Shown in pieces: positions 1-8,936 of a stretch of 64,000 bases of DNA. The position numbers and the translations under genes were made by a program. This DNA comes from UBA4416 sp964541155 (GTDB lineage: Bacteria; Bacteroidota; Bacteroidia; B-17B0; Aurantibacillaceae). Within the stretch, counting starts at the first letter, position 1. Every line of letters starts with the position of its first letter. The stretch is from NCBI GenBank assembly GCA_964541155.1, contig CAZIPC010000003.1:248001-312000 (forward strand). The letters are read 5' to 3'. Under the pieces are notes generated by a model. That model had not been told where the DNA came from. It saw only the letters and a program-made list of their open reading frames with translations, and made no database searches.

Positions 1-543
1 TGTCATGGGTGTAATTTCAGATGGTTTAGCAACCACTGTACAACCGGCAGCTAATGCGGGAGCAATTTTCCAACTAAATAAATATAAGGGTAAATTCCAT
101 GGCGAAATACATCCAGCAACACCTACTGGTTGACGAAGAGTGTAATTAATAGCTGTGTCTTCCATGCTATGAGCATGAGCAGCATAATGTAAAATGCCAG
201 TTCCGTAAAAATGAAAATTAGCAGCGGCTCTTGGTATATCTACTGATTTAGCTAAGTGCAATGGTTTACCATTATCTAAACTTTCTGCTTTTGCTAATTC
301 ATCCAATTGTTCTTCTATTAAGGATGCAATTTTCAATAAAAATTTAGAGCGTGTTTCTTTTGGTGTTACACTCCAGGTTTTAAATGCCTCTTTAGCAGAT
401 GCAATAGCTTTTTCTGCGTCTTGTTCATTACTGTCTGGAATTAATGAATAAACAACTCCTCGAGACGGGTCGTAATTATCAATATATTGGTTTGAGATAG
501 GGTTTACTAGCTCTCCGTTAATATAATTTTTTATTTTAAACAT
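1..543 (-). CDS. Aldehyde dehydrogenase family protein (3' part beyond left edge)
   Basis: The gene starts at the ATG complementary to 541-543 and runs off the left edge, leaving 181 N-terminal codons. The visible part is the NAD-binding half of an ALDH superfamily enzyme: it opens with the YINGE segment and has the substrate-tunnel motif GCISPWNLPLYL followed by AAGCTVVAKPSEITP, which carries the cofactor-binding lysine. Family members oxidise aldehydes to carboxylic acids with NAD(P). The catalytic cysteine and glutamate lie outside the window, so the substrate cannot be named; the sequence feels closest to the betaine-aldehyde or hydroxymuconic-semialdehyde group, but that is a guess. No partner gene follows on the same strand within 100 bp upstream. 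Confidence 0.9.
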   Translation of the reverse strand, partial: MFKIKNYINGELVNPISNQYIDNYDPSRGVVYSLIPDSNEQDAEKAIASAKEAFKTWSVTPKETRSKFLLKIASLIEEQLDELAKAESLDNGKPLHLAKSVDIPRAAANFHFYGTGILHYAAHAHSMEDTAINYTLRQPVGVAGCISPWNLPLYLFSWKIAPALAAGCTVVAKPSEITPMT

Positions 544-661
544 AATCGATATTAAGAGCACTAAATTAATGAAATTGACTCAATTATTCTATAAATATCT
601 AGTTGTTACTTTTTAATTTTAAAAACTATGTTTTTTTAATTTTCTTGGGTTTTTTAGTGTA

Positions 662-1513
662 TTAAGAATGAATATGGTACCGTTCTTCATAACCATTATT
701 ACCCTGTAATCCGCCACAATGAATAATTAATAGCTCTTTTGAAATATCAAGTTTTTGTTGTTTCATTAAATCAAATGCAGCAAAAAATAATTTACTGGTA
801 TAAACATAGTCTAAGGGTATTAAGTATGTTTTTTCAAACCATTTTTTAAATTCTAAAAGTTCACTAGTATGTTTAGCGTAGCCGCCAAAGTGATAGTTAT
901 TTAATATGCTTGTTTGATGTTCAGTAGCAACGGCATCAAATTTTAATACATTAATTACTTTTAATGATTGATGAGGTAATAAAGAATTTGAAATACCTTT
1001 GTAAGTAGTTCCTGTTCCGTGAGCGCAAAAAATTATGCTATAGTTAAAATTCGCAGGAATTAAAATTTCTTCACAACCTTTTTTTCCTAAAAAATTATCA
1101 CCTCCTTCAGGAATAATATAGGCATTAGGATACATATATTGTAAGCGTTGTAAGTAATCAAAATCATTCCTTGATTGGTATTCTTCTCTAGTTACAAATA
1201 ACAATTGCATGTCATTTTGTTTAGCAAATGAAAGAGTAGGGTTATTAATTGAAGATTCTTCGCCTCTGATAATTCCAATACTTTTTAATTGAGCTAATTT
1301 ACTTGCCGATGCTGTAGCTGCAATGTGGTTTGAGAAAGCCCCGCCAAAGGTAATAATAGTGTCTTTGTTTTCTTTTTTAGCTTGTATTAAATTATATTTC
1401 AGCTTAAACCATTTGTTTCCGGAAATTTCAGGATGAATTAAATCTAATCTTAAAACACCAATTCGGTAACCGTTATACGTTATTTTATTTATAATTTGAT
1501 TGTAATGAATCAT
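662..1513 (-). CDS. PLP-dependent ACC deaminase / D-cysteine desulfhydrase family protein
   Basis: A 283-residue fold-type II PLP enzyme. The motif SGNKWFKLKYNL near residue 32 carries the lysine expected to hold PLP, and FGGAFSNHIAATA near residue 57 is the conserved phosphate/substrate loop. The family covers 1-aminocyclopropane-1-carboxylate deaminase and D-cysteine desulfhydrase, which release ammonia from small amino acids; Bacteroidota members are about this length and their true substrate is mostly untested. Only 4 nt separate it from the upstream porin gene on the same strand, so the two are probably co-transcribed. Assignment to the family is secure; the specific reaction is not. Confidence 0.85.
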   Translation of the reverse strand: MIHYNQIINKITYNGYRIGVLRLDLIHPEISGNKWFKLKYNLIQAKKENKDTIITFGGAFSNHIAATASASKLAQLKSIGIIRGEESSINNPTLSFAKQNDMQLLFVTREEYQSRNDFDYLQRLQYMYPNAYIIPEGGDNFLGKKGCEEILIPANFNYSIIFCAHGTGTTYKGISNSLLPHQSLKVINVLKFDAVATEHQTSILNNYHFGGYAKHTSELLEFKKWFEKTYLIPLDYVYTSKLFFAAFDLMKQQKLDISKELLIIHCGGLQGNNGYEERYHIHS

Positions 1514-1517
1514 TGTT

Positions 1518-2681
1518 TTAAAACCAAATGTCTAAACAAAAAATAAACTCATGTCGTTGATTAACCCGATAGCTGTTTGTTTTAAAAATAAGATTATCAC
1601 TTTGTAAAATCCTGTACTCAGCACTTAATGCAATGTTTTTTTGAGGCTTGTACTCAATACCACCTGTAGCACCAAATATATATGATCCAATGTTTAAAGA
1701 GTTTGTTAATATTTTGTTTTTATCAGAAAAATATTCCCCTCTTGAATAAGCACCTAGTTTTTTCTTTAGTTGATATTTTAATACAATTAACGCACTGTAC
1801 ATGGATGCCGTTTTTGTTGTGTCTTTTAATAAAGTGTTTTTTTGCAAACCATAATTAGCTTCAACCCCTAAACTTAATTTTTTAAATTTAAAAGTAGCAT
1901 ACAAATTATTATAAAACCTTTGATGCTTTATTTTAATATAGTCAGGAGTTTCGTCGCAAGTTAATAAGTTGTAAGTTATAGAAATGTTATTATTTACATC
2001 ATATATAGCAGATAATCCTAAGGCTTTATTTTTGTTGGTTTCTATGTAAGTATTATATCCGTTAAATGCATTAGCTTGAATGCTTAATTTAGAGTTTATT
2101 TGGTAGGTAAGTTTTGCTCCACTAAAAAAATAGGGTTCATAAAAATCAATTACAGACATACTAGATGTAATATTTTCTCGAGGTTGTATGCTTTCTAAAC
2201 CAATATGTGATTTAAAGAAACCAGCATCAAGCCATAAATTTTTTATAAGTTTTATTCCTCCGTGAGCTTCTTGAATTAATGTAAAAGGTTTTGGCCAGTT
2301 TGTTTCAGGGATATCGCCATAATGTAATGTTATATTTGAACGTAAATTTCGAGAATGATATTCCATTCCTATTTGCGCAATATTTAATCCAAATTGATTA
2401 TTTCTGGGGGCCATGGTGGGAAATTGTACAAAACCATTATTTTGAGTTTCATCACTATAATGAGCGTAATATGTGCTCAGGTAACCACTTAATTCAATTT
2501 TAGAAATTTCATTTGTATCTGTTTTAGAAATAATTCTTGTTCCAGAAAACACAATATTTGAGTCACTTTCTAGTATTAATTTGTGTTTATTGTAGTTTTT
2601 ATGGTTAATACTATCTGTTTGGCTAAATAATGTATTGCTTGAGATAAGTATTAAAATACTATAAAAAATATATTTAAGCAT
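1518..2681 (-). CDS. Outer-membrane beta-barrel porin (bbp2 family)
   Basis: A 387-residue exported protein. Residues 1-20 form a signal peptide (Lys, hydrophobic stretch, then NTLFSQ). The mature part alternates polar and aromatic residues as in beta strands and ends in an aromatic residue (DIWF), typical of outer-membrane barrels. The segments SGYLSTYYAHYSDE, EAHGGIKLIKNLWLDAGFF, SHIGLES and SGAKLTYQIN match the layout of the Bacteroidota putative porin family bbp2. The likely role is passive diffusion of small solutes across the outer membrane; the solute is unknown. It is first in a probable two-gene transcript with the PLP enzyme downstream. Confidence 0.8.
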   Translation of the reverse strand: MLKYIFYSILILISSNTLFSQTDSINHKNYNKHKLILESDSNIVFSGTRIISKTDTNEISKIELSGYLSTYYAHYSDETQNNGFVQFPTMAPRNNQFGLNIAQIGMEYHSRNLRSNITLHYGDIPETNWPKPFTLIQEAHGGIKLIKNLWLDAGFFKSHIGLESIQPRENITSSMSVIDFYEPYFFSGAKLTYQINSKLSIQANAFNGYNTYIETNKNKALGLSAIYDVNNNISITYNLLTCDETPDYIKIKHQRFYNNLYATFKFKKLSLGVEANYGLQKNTLLKDTTKTASMYSALIVLKYQLKKKLGAYSRGEYFSDKNKILTNSLNIGSYIFGATGGIEYKPQKNIALSAEYRILQSDNLIFKTNSYRVNQRHEFIFCLDIWF

Positions 2682-2733
2682 AATTAAATTTAAAATTAAA
2701 AAATAAATTAGAATATAATATCTTTACACTCAA

Positions 2734-2904
2734 ATGTTTAATAAAAAATTAGACCCTGAAGACTTTTATTACAGTTCAGAGGGATACATTATTTTTACCG
2801 AGAAATATCATCTCAAAAGAGGCTACTGTTGTAAAAATGGCTGCAAACACTGTCCCTATGGTTACAACAAAAAAACAGGAAAATTTGAAACTTCAAAAAA
2901 ATAA
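2734..2904 (+). CDS. DUF5522 small Cys-rich protein
   Basis: A 56-residue ORF. The central motif GYCCKNGCKHCPYGY, with four cysteines in a CC-x3-C-x2-C pattern, is the signature of the DUF5522 family, preceded by the usual YYSSEGYIIFTEKYHLKR. The cysteine pattern suggests metal binding, but no function is known to me. A TATCTTTA element at 2719-2726 resembles the Bacteroidota -7 box and ends 7 nt before the ATG, so the transcript may have almost no leader. The gene diverges from the porin gene and stands alone before the MCE gene. Confidence 0.85.
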   Translation: MFNKKLDPEDFYYSSEGYIIFTEKYHLKRGYCCKNGCKHCPYGYNKKTGKFETSKK

Positions 2905-3014
2905 TTTATAAAAAGTAAATAATGCTATTGTTAAGAAATAGACAGTAAACTCTGTTATTTTTTAAATAAATCAATCATAAAATTCTGTATATTAGGCTTC
3001 AAAAAAACCAAGTT

Positions 3015-3998
3015 GTGAAAATTTCGAAAGAATTTAAAATAGGTGTTGTAGTTACCGTTGCTATCGGATTATTTATTTGGGGATTTAATTTTCTTAAAGG
3101 AAGTAATTTATTCAGCCACAAGTATGAGTTATATGCTGTTTATCCCAAAATAGATGGGTTAATAGAGGCTAATCCGTTATTAGTTAATGGTTTTAAAATT
3201 GGACAGATTAATAAAATATCATTAGTTAAGATTAAAAATGGGCAGTATGGCGTTTTAGTTAAATTTCTTTTAACCGAAGACGTTGCTATTCCTAAACATT
3301 CTGTTGCAAGAGCAATTAGCTCTGATTTATTAGGCTCTAAAGCGGTTGAAATTATATATAGTCATGAAACAGAATTAGTGAAATCAGGTGATACCCTCAT
3401 AGCTGAAACAGAAGAAGGACTAAAAACATCAGTTAGCAAGCAATTGGCGCCATTACAACAAAAAATAGAAGGCTTATTATCTTCTGTTGATTCTGTTATG
3501 ACGGTAGTTCAGGTTGTATTAAACGATAAAACTCGAGAAAATTTAAGTAAATCTTTTGAAAGCATTAAAAAAGCCATTCAAAGTTTAGAGAAAACAGCAT
3601 ATAAGTTAGATGATTTAGTAGCTTCAGAAAAATTAAAAATCTCTTCTATCCTAACAAAGTTAAATACGTTAGCTGGAATGCTCGAAAAAAATACTGGTAA
3701 AATTGATAATGTGATTGCTAATTTTAGTACACTATCTGATAGTTTAGCTAAATCTAACTTAAAAAGTGCTATTGATGAAGCTGATAAAACATTAGCAGAG
3801 TTAAATAAATTGGTGGCTCAAATTAATGCAGGTCAAGGAACAATTGGCAAATTAGCTAAAAATGATTCTTTATACAATAACTTAAATAAAGCAAGTGAAG
3901 ATTTAGATAAACTAATGAAAGATTTGCGCATTAATCCTAAACGTTATATTCATTTTTCTGTATTTGGCAGAAAAGATAAAAACAAACCTAAACTTTAA
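3015..3998 (+). CDS. MCE (MlaD-like) domain protein
   Basis: A 327-residue protein starting at GTG. One N-terminal transmembrane helix (GVVVTVAIGLFIWGFNFL, residues about 9-26) anchors it in the inner membrane. An MCE domain follows at about 35-115, with the family pattern PLLVNGFKIGQI. The C-terminal half is long, helical and probably coiled coil (LDKLMKDLRINPKRY near the end). MCE proteins bind lipid in the periplasm for Mla-type phospholipid transport between membranes. It is first in a tight cluster with two Fe-S proteins and a TPR lipoprotein, while the cognate-looking mlaE-mlaF pair lies about 5 kb away. The MCE call is firm; the pairing with that ABC transporter is inferred. Confidence 0.88.
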   Translation: MKISKEFKIGVVVTVAIGLFIWGFNFLKGSNLFSHKYELYAVYPKIDGLIEANPLLVNGFKIGQINKISLVKIKNGQYGVLVKFLLTEDVAIPKHSVARAISSDLLGSKAVEIIYSHETELVKSGDTLIAETEEGLKTSVSKQLAPLQQKIEGLLSSVDSVMTVVQVVLNDKTRENLSKSFESIKKAIQSLEKTAYKLDDLVASEKLKISSILTKLNTLAGMLEKNTGKIDNVIANFSTLSDSLAKSNLKSAIDEADKTLAELNKLVAQINAGQGTIGKLAKNDSLYNNLNKASEDLDKLMKDLRINPKRYIHFSVFGRKDKNKPKL

Positions 3999-4007
3999 AT
4001 TTTATTT

Positions 4008-5333
4008 ATGATTTCATCAATCATTTTTATTACCCTACTTGTTGTGTCGAGTTCGTATTTTTTTATAAATGCAAAAAAAATTCGTCGTAATATTTTATTA
4101 GGAAAAGATATTATCATAACTGATAATAAAACTCAGCGTTTAAAAACAATGTTGCTAGTTGCTCTTGGACAAAGAAAAATGTTTACAAGACCAGTTCCTG
4201 CAATATTACATTTGTTTTTATACGCGGCATTTATTATAACTCAAATAGAATTAATAGAAATTATTTTTGATGGATTAACAACTCATCATCGTGCTTTTCG
4301 ACCAGCCTTAGGTAGTTTTTATACATTCATGGTTAGTTTTATTGAAATTTTATCAGTTTTAGCCTTTATAGGAACAATAGCTTTTTTAGCAAGAAGAAAT
4401 GCATTAAAAATCCCTCGCTTAGTAAAAAATGAATTAAATGGTTGGCCAAAATTAGATGCTAATATCATTTTAATGATGGAAATCATATTAATATGTTTTA
4501 TTTTTATGATGAATGGGGCTGATGAAGTTTTGTATTCGAGAGCTCAATCTCATGCTGAAAACCTAGGCGATGGAAGTTTAAATTTTGCTATTAGTAGTTA
4601 TATAGGTCCGTTAATATATGGAAATATGCCAAATGAAGGATTGCATGTAATTGAGCGCATTGGCTGGTGGGGGCATATAATAATGGTGTTTGCTTTTTTA
4701 AACTACCTACCATTTTCAAAACATCTTCATATTTTATTAGCATTTCCTAATACCTACTATTCTAACTTAAAATCTAAAGGACAGTTTTCTAATCTATTTG
4801 AAGTTACAGATGTTGTAAAACCCAATTTCGATCCATCTTATCAACCAGTATTAGATCCAAACGCAGTTATAAAATTTGGAGTAAAAGATGTTATGGATTT
4901 AACATGGAAACAACTTTTAGATTCTTATTCTTGTACAGAATGCGGAAGATGTACATCTTCTTGTCCTCAAAATATAACAGGTAAAGCATTATCCCCCCGT
5001 AAAATAATGATGGATACAAGAGATAGATTAGTTGAAGTTGGAAAAAATATAGATGCTAATGGAGGAACTTTTGTAGATGATGGTAAAACGTTGCTGGGAG
5101 ATTATATAACATCAGAAGAAATTTGGGCATGCAATACATGTAACGCTTGCGTTCAAGAATGCCCAGTAAATATAGACCCATTGTCTATTATTATTGGCTT
5201 ACGCCAACAATTAGTATTAGAACAAAGTTCTGCACCTAATGAGTTAAATGGAATGTTTTCTAACTTAGAAAACAATGGAGCTCCTTGGCAATTTAGCCCA
5301 GCAGATAGAGCAAATTGGATAAACGAAAATTAA
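4008..5333 (+). CDS. Membrane-bound (Fe-S)-binding protein (HdrC/GlpC-like)
   Basis: A 441-residue protein. The first about 240 residues hold four to five transmembrane segments (for example residues 3-21, 65-88, 108-125, 150-166), like a DsrM/NarI-type cytochrome region. A soluble domain follows with two 4Fe-4S motifs: CTECGRCTSSCPQN near residue 310 and CNTCNACVQECPVN near residue 376. This looks like the membrane half of a heterodisulfide-reductase-type electron-transfer pair. The next gene, 3 nt downstream, is the CCG-domain partner. The electron donor and acceptor are not evident. It lies 9 nt after the MCE gene, so co-transcription is likely. Confidence 0.87.
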   Translation: MISSIIFITLLVVSSSYFFINAKKIRRNILLGKDIIITDNKTQRLKTMLLVALGQRKMFTRPVPAILHLFLYAAFIITQIELIEIIFDGLTTHHRAFRPALGSFYTFMVSFIEILSVLAFIGTIAFLARRNALKIPRLVKNELNGWPKLDANIILMMEIILICFIFMMNGADEVLYSRAQSHAENLGDGSLNFAISSYIGPLIYGNMPNEGLHVIERIGWWGHIIMVFAFLNYLPFSKHLHILLAFPNTYYSNLKSKGQFSNLFEVTDVVKPNFDPSYQPVLDPNAVIKFGVKDVMDLTWKQLLDSYSCTECGRCTSSCPQNITGKALSPRKIMMDTRDRLVEVGKNIDANGGTFVDDGKTLLGDYITSEEIWACNTCNACVQECPVNIDPLSIIIGLRQQLVLEQSSAPNELNGMFSNLENNGAPWQFSPADRANWINEN

Positions 5334-5336
5334 GAA

Positions 5337-6134
5337 ATGATGAGTAATACAACGATTAAAGTTCCTACCATGCAAGAAAAAATTGCTAATGGCGAAACTC
5401 CAGATATTTTATTTTGGGTTGGCTGCTCGGGTAGTTTTGATGATAGAGCAAAAAAAATTACAAAAGCTATTATCCGTATATTAAATCATGTGAATGCAAA
5501 TTTTGCAGTGTTAGGTGTAGAAGAATCATGTACTGGCGATCCAGCAAAGCGATCGGGTAATGAATTTTTATTTCAAATGCAAGCCATGCAAAATATTTCT
5601 ATTTTAAATGGTTATGATGTAAAAAAAATTGTTACTGGATGTCCACATTGTTTTAATACAATAAAAAATGAGTATCCTGAATTAGGCGGTAAATATGAAG
5701 TTATTCATCATACTGAATTAGTTCAACAATTAATTAATGAAGGTAAATTAAAGGTTCAGGGAGGAGATTTTAAAGGAAAAAAAATTGTATTTCATGATCC
5801 TTGTTATTTAGGAAGGGCAAATGATGTGTATGAAGCACCTCGAGATGTTATATCAAAATTAGATGCCGAGCTAGTAGAAATGAAAAGAAGTAAGGCAAAT
5901 GGATTATGTTGTGGAGCAGGAGGAGCTCAAATGTTTAAAGAGGCAGAGAAAGGAAATAAAGAAGTAAATGTAGAAAGAGCAGAAGAAGCATTATCTCATC
6001 ATCCTGATGTAATAGCCGTTGGTTGTCCATTTTGTAATACAATGATGACAGATGGTGTTAAACATTTTAATAAAGAAGAACAAACAAAAGTACTAGACGT
6101 TGCAGAGTTAATTGCTTCAGCAAACGACTTATAA
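5337..6134 (+). CDS. (Fe-S)-binding protein with two CCG domains (HdrB/GlpC-like)
   Basis: A 265-residue soluble protein with two cysteine-rich CCG domains. The first has VGCSGSFDDRA and GCPHCFN; the second has HDPCYLGR, GLCCGAGGAQMF and GCPFCNTMM. In heterodisulfide reductase B and GlpC such domains bind unusual Fe-S clusters and handle thiol/disulfide or quinone-linked electron transfer. The start is ATGATG, and the second ATG (5340) is an equal option. It sits 3 nt after the membrane Fe-S subunit, with which it should form a complex. In Bacteroidota this pair often follows an MCE gene; the functional link is unknown. Confidence 0.88.
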   Translation: MMSNTTIKVPTMQEKIANGETPDILFWVGCSGSFDDRAKKITKAIIRILNHVNANFAVLGVEESCTGDPAKRSGNEFLFQMQAMQNISILNGYDVKKIVTGCPHCFNTIKNEYPELGGKYEVIHHTELVQQLINEGKLKVQGGDFKGKKIVFHDPCYLGRANDVYEAPRDVISKLDAELVEMKRSKANGLCCGAGGAQMFKEAEKGNKEVNVERAEEALSHHPDVIAVGCPFCNTMMTDGVKHFNKEEQTKVLDVAELIASANDL

Positions 6135-6141
6135 TTACATA

Positions 6142-7164
6142 ATGAGAAAAATAATTTTACCATTAGTTATTTCAATGTTTTTGTTTTCGTGTAAACAAAA
6201 ACAAGAAGATATTTCAGAAAACTCTCAACGCACAGATTCGCTTTTAAAAATCATAAACTTACCAGAATTAGCAGCATTAAATAAGAAAATATTAGATAAC
6301 CCTGACGACGCAAGTTTATATAACGAAAGAGCAAAAATTTATTTACAATTTAAACAATTTGAAGAAGCGATTAACGATTCAAAGCGATCTATCAGATTAG
6401 ACTCTACCAATGCTACTTTTTACTTAACAGAAGCAGATGTGTTTTTTGCTGCCAATGAAACACGAAACGCAAAAGATCTTTTAGAACAAGTAGTTAAAAA
6501 ATTTCCAGAAAATACAGATGGGTTACTAAAATTAGGAGAGTTATATTATTTTGTTAAGCAATACGAAAATGCATTTTCTAAAATTAACCAAGCGCTAAAA
6601 ATTAACGAAAACCTAGCTAAAGCATATTATTTAAAAGGAAATATTTATAAAGAGATAGGAGATACGGCAAAAGCAATTTCTAGTTTAGAAACTGCTATAG
6701 AACAGGATAATAAAAATGCAGGTGTTTTTTTAGATTTGGGATTGATTTATGCAGCAAAAAAAAATGCATTAGCTTTTGAATATTATGATAATGCAATTAA
6801 ACTTGATCCATCAAACATAGAAGCCTTATATGCTAAAGCTAAGTTGTTTCAAGACATTAATCAGATAAAAGATGCCGTTTTAATTTACAATCAAATATTA
6901 AAGAATAATTCAACGCATATATATTCAATTTATAATTTAGGTGCAATTGAATTTGGAATAAATAAAAACCCACAAAAAGCACTTGATTATTTTACAAAAG
7001 CTATAAATATAAATCCAAAATATGCTGAAGCTTATTTTGCCAGAGGAGTTTGTTATCAAGAGTTGAATGATAAAAACAATGCTTCTGCTGATTATCAAAT
7101 GTGTTTACAATTAATTCCTAATTATGAGCCAGCTATAGAGGGCTTAAATTCCTTAAATAAATAA
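6142..7164 (+). CDS. TPR-repeat lipoprotein
   Basis: A 340-residue protein. The start at 6142 is chosen because it opens a clean lipoprotein signal peptide (MRKIILPLVISMFLFSC) with the acylated cysteine at residue 17; an earlier in-frame start lies inside the preceding gene. The rest is a chain of about seven to eight tetratricopeptide repeats, recognisable from patterns such as AYYLKGNIYKEIGDTAKAI and AEAYFARGVCYQELNDKNNA. It is probably a periplasm-facing scaffold for protein contacts. It closes the MCE/Fe-S cluster and is followed by a strong terminator. Confidence 0.88.
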   Translation: MRKIILPLVISMFLFSCKQKQEDISENSQRTDSLLKIINLPELAALNKKILDNPDDASLYNERAKIYLQFKQFEEAINDSKRSIRLDSTNATFYLTEADVFFAANETRNAKDLLEQVVKKFPENTDGLLKLGELYYFVKQYENAFSKINQALKINENLAKAYYLKGNIYKEIGDTAKAISSLETAIEQDNKNAGVFLDLGLIYAAKKNALAFEYYDNAIKLDPSNIEALYAKAKLFQDINQIKDAVLIYNQILKNNSTHIYSIYNLGAIEFGINKNPQKALDYFTKAININPKYAEAYFARGVCYQELNDKNNASADYQMCLQLIPNYEPAIEGLNSLNK

Positions 7165-7177
7165 TTTATTTATTAAA

Positions 7178-7218
7178 TAAAAAAGGTTCGATGTATTATT
7201 ACATCGAACCTTTTTTTT
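7178..7218. terminator. Bidirectional intrinsic terminator
   Basis: A 14-bp stem, AAAAGGTTCGATGT against ACATCGAACCTTTT, with a 6-nt loop (ATTATT), flanked by an A run on the left and a T run on the right. It lies between the converging TPR lipoprotein and rpsP genes and can serve both. Confidence 0.9.
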
Positions 7219-7232
7219 GTATTTAAATAATA

Positions 7233-7766
7233 TTATGCTTCTGTATTTTCAGAAGAAGTTTCTGTAGCAGGAGCTTCAGTTTCTTCTGTAGCAGGAGCTG
7301 CCTCTACTACAGCATTTTTTGCTGCAATTTTAGCCGCTTTAGCATCTTTAGCTGCTAATTCTGCTTTTAACTTATCAGCAACTGCTTTTTTCTCAGCAGC
7401 AGATAAATTATCTTTTTTAGAGTTGATTTTACTTGCTTTTTGATCTAACCATTTAGCAAAACGCTCTTCAACTTGTGCTTCTGTTAAAGCACCTTTTTTT
7501 ACACCGTCTAATAAGTGTTTTTTCATTAAAACACCCTTATAAGATAAAATTGCCTTACAAGTATCTGTAGGAACAGCACCGTTTTGCAACCATTTTAAAG
7601 TTGAATCAAAATTTAAATCAATTGTTGCTGGGTTCGTATTAGGATTATAAGTTCCTAATTTTTCAATGAAAGCTCCATCTCTTGGTGCACGACCATCCGC
7701 TGCTACTACGTGGAAAAACGCTGAGTCTTTCTTACCGTGTCTTTGTAGTCTAATCTTTACTGCCAT
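7233..7766 (-). CDS. rpsP: Small ribosomal subunit protein bS16
   Basis: A 177-residue protein. The first about 80 residues are the bS16 core (VKIRLQRHGKKDSAFFHVVA, then RDGAFIEKLGTYNP and WLQNGAVPTDT), which binds 16S rRNA and helps 30S assembly. The C-terminal about 95 residues are a low-complexity tail rich in Ala, Lys and Glu, ending in an acidic stretch with EAPATE repeats. The E. coli protein is about 82 residues, so the tail roughly doubles the length; such tails are usual in Bacteroidota bS16. The gene is monocistronic here, with its own promoter and terminator. Confidence 0.97.
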   Translation of the reverse strand: MAVKIRLQRHGKKDSAFFHVVAADGRAPRDGAFIEKLGTYNPNTNPATIDLNFDSTLKWLQNGAVPTDTCKAILSYKGVLMKKHLLDGVKKGALTEAQVEERFAKWLDQKASKINSKKDNLSAAEKKAVADKLKAELAAKDAKAAKIAAKNAVVEAAPATEETEAPATETSSENTEA

Positions 7767-7794
7767 TTTTGTTGTTTTTAAATAATTTAGGCGC

Positions 7795-7824
7795 CAAATA
7801 TCGGTAAATTAATTTAATTGACAA
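7795..7824 (-). promoter_or_regulatory. Probable rpsP promoter
   Basis: On the minus strand, TTG (7824-7822) is followed after 19 nt by GATATTTG (7802-7795), one mismatch from the Bacteroidota -7 consensus TAnnTTTG. It lies 28 nt upstream of the rpsP start codon. Confidence 0.5.
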
Positions 7825-7925
7825 TTTATTTTTAAAAATAATTTTTATAATTACCTAAATATCATTAATTTGACTATTTTTGTTACACTTACGTCTATTT
7901 TTAAACCAAAAATTAATATATATAT

Positions 7926-8753
7926 ATGAAATTGAAAGAACGAGGCATCTTATTAATTCCTATTGATTTTACTGAACAATCATTATTGGCTATAAAACAA
8001 GCCTATAATTTAGCTAAATACACACATTCTAAAATTATTTTGCTTCATACTTATGAAAAAGTAGGCGAAGAAATGTATGAGGAATTAAAGGCACTAACAA
8101 AGCAAACAGAAAATGAAAGTTCTGTTCCTACAGAGTTTATGAATGTTAGAGGAGATATTTATACTCAAGTGCCAAAAGTAGCCGAAGAAATAAATGCTAC
8201 ATTGGTTATGGTGGGCTTAGAAAGTCATATGAGTGCTAAACATATTATAGGTTCTAGTGCTTCTAAAATGATTAGAGAGTGTATTTGTCCTGTTATTTCT
8301 ATTAGAGGAAAAGATCATAAGGATGGCTGTGAAAATATTTTATTGCCTCTGGATTTATCAAGAGAATCGCGTGAAAAAGTGGATGTAGCTATTCAATTTG
8401 CTCATTATTTTGGAGCATCAATCCGTATTTTAGGTGTATTTAGTTTATCGGATGCAGCTTATGAAAAACAATTACTATCATATTCGCATCAAGTAAAACA
8501 ATACATTAAGAGCAAGGGTATCTCTTGTTCAATAAAATCGTTATCTAGTGATAGTGTTGCTGATAGTATTGTAGAATACGCCAATAAAGTAGAATCTGAT
8601 TTAATTGTTATTATGAATAAACCAACGTTAAGTATTAAAGAGTTTTTTGGAGGTACTGAGGCGCAAAAAGTTGTAGATATTAGTAATTTGCCTGTTATGA
8701 CAATTAATCCCTCTAAAAAACAAAGTGTAACACACTTTGGAACAGGATTATAA
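7926..8753 (+). CDS. Tandem universal stress protein (UspA family)
   Basis: A 275-residue protein made of two UspA domains, residues about 5-140 and 145-268. The first begins GILLIPIDFTEQSLLAIKQA and ends with a GSSASKMIRECICPVISI segment that matches the end of a Usp fold; the second begins ENILLPLDLSRESREKV. Usp proteins are cytoplasmic and help cells through starvation, redox or energy stress. The ATP-loop G-x2-G-x9-G(S/T) is partly visible in domain 1 only. A TATTTTTG element at 7875-7882 may be its -7 box. The gene stands alone and ends in a terminator. Confidence 0.88.
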   Translation: MKLKERGILLIPIDFTEQSLLAIKQAYNLAKYTHSKIILLHTYEKVGEEMYEELKALTKQTENESSVPTEFMNVRGDIYTQVPKVAEEINATLVMVGLESHMSAKHIIGSSASKMIRECICPVISIRGKDHKDGCENILLPLDLSRESREKVDVAIQFAHYFGASIRILGVFSLSDAAYEKQLLSYSHQVKQYIKSKGISCSIKSLSSDSVADSIVEYANKVESDLIVIMNKPTLSIKEFFGGTEAQKVVDISNLPVMTINPSKKQSVTHFGTGL

Positions 8754-8769
8754 TAGTTTTATAGAGTTG

Positions 8770-8807
8770 AAACGCTATTCATAATCAAAACGAATAGCGT
8801 TTTTTTT
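8770..8807 (+). terminator. Intrinsic terminator after the Usp gene
   Basis: A perfect 11-bp stem, AAACGCTATTC (8770-8780) with GAATAGCGTTT (8792-8802), followed by a T tract to 8807. Confidence 0.88.
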
Positions 8808-8936
8808 AATATTTCCTATTTATAAAATTAAACACTTAATCGTATATTAGCTCCTTATAATAGTGGTTAAAAAAGCATAAACTAATTAGCACTCTATTAT
8901 AAAATAATAGGATAGTTAAGTTTAACTGATAAAGAC

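Noticed and set aside
6112..6141. Earlier start of the TPR lipoprotein gene
   Set aside because: It adds ten residues ahead of a complete lipoprotein signal peptide and overlaps the CCG-domain gene.
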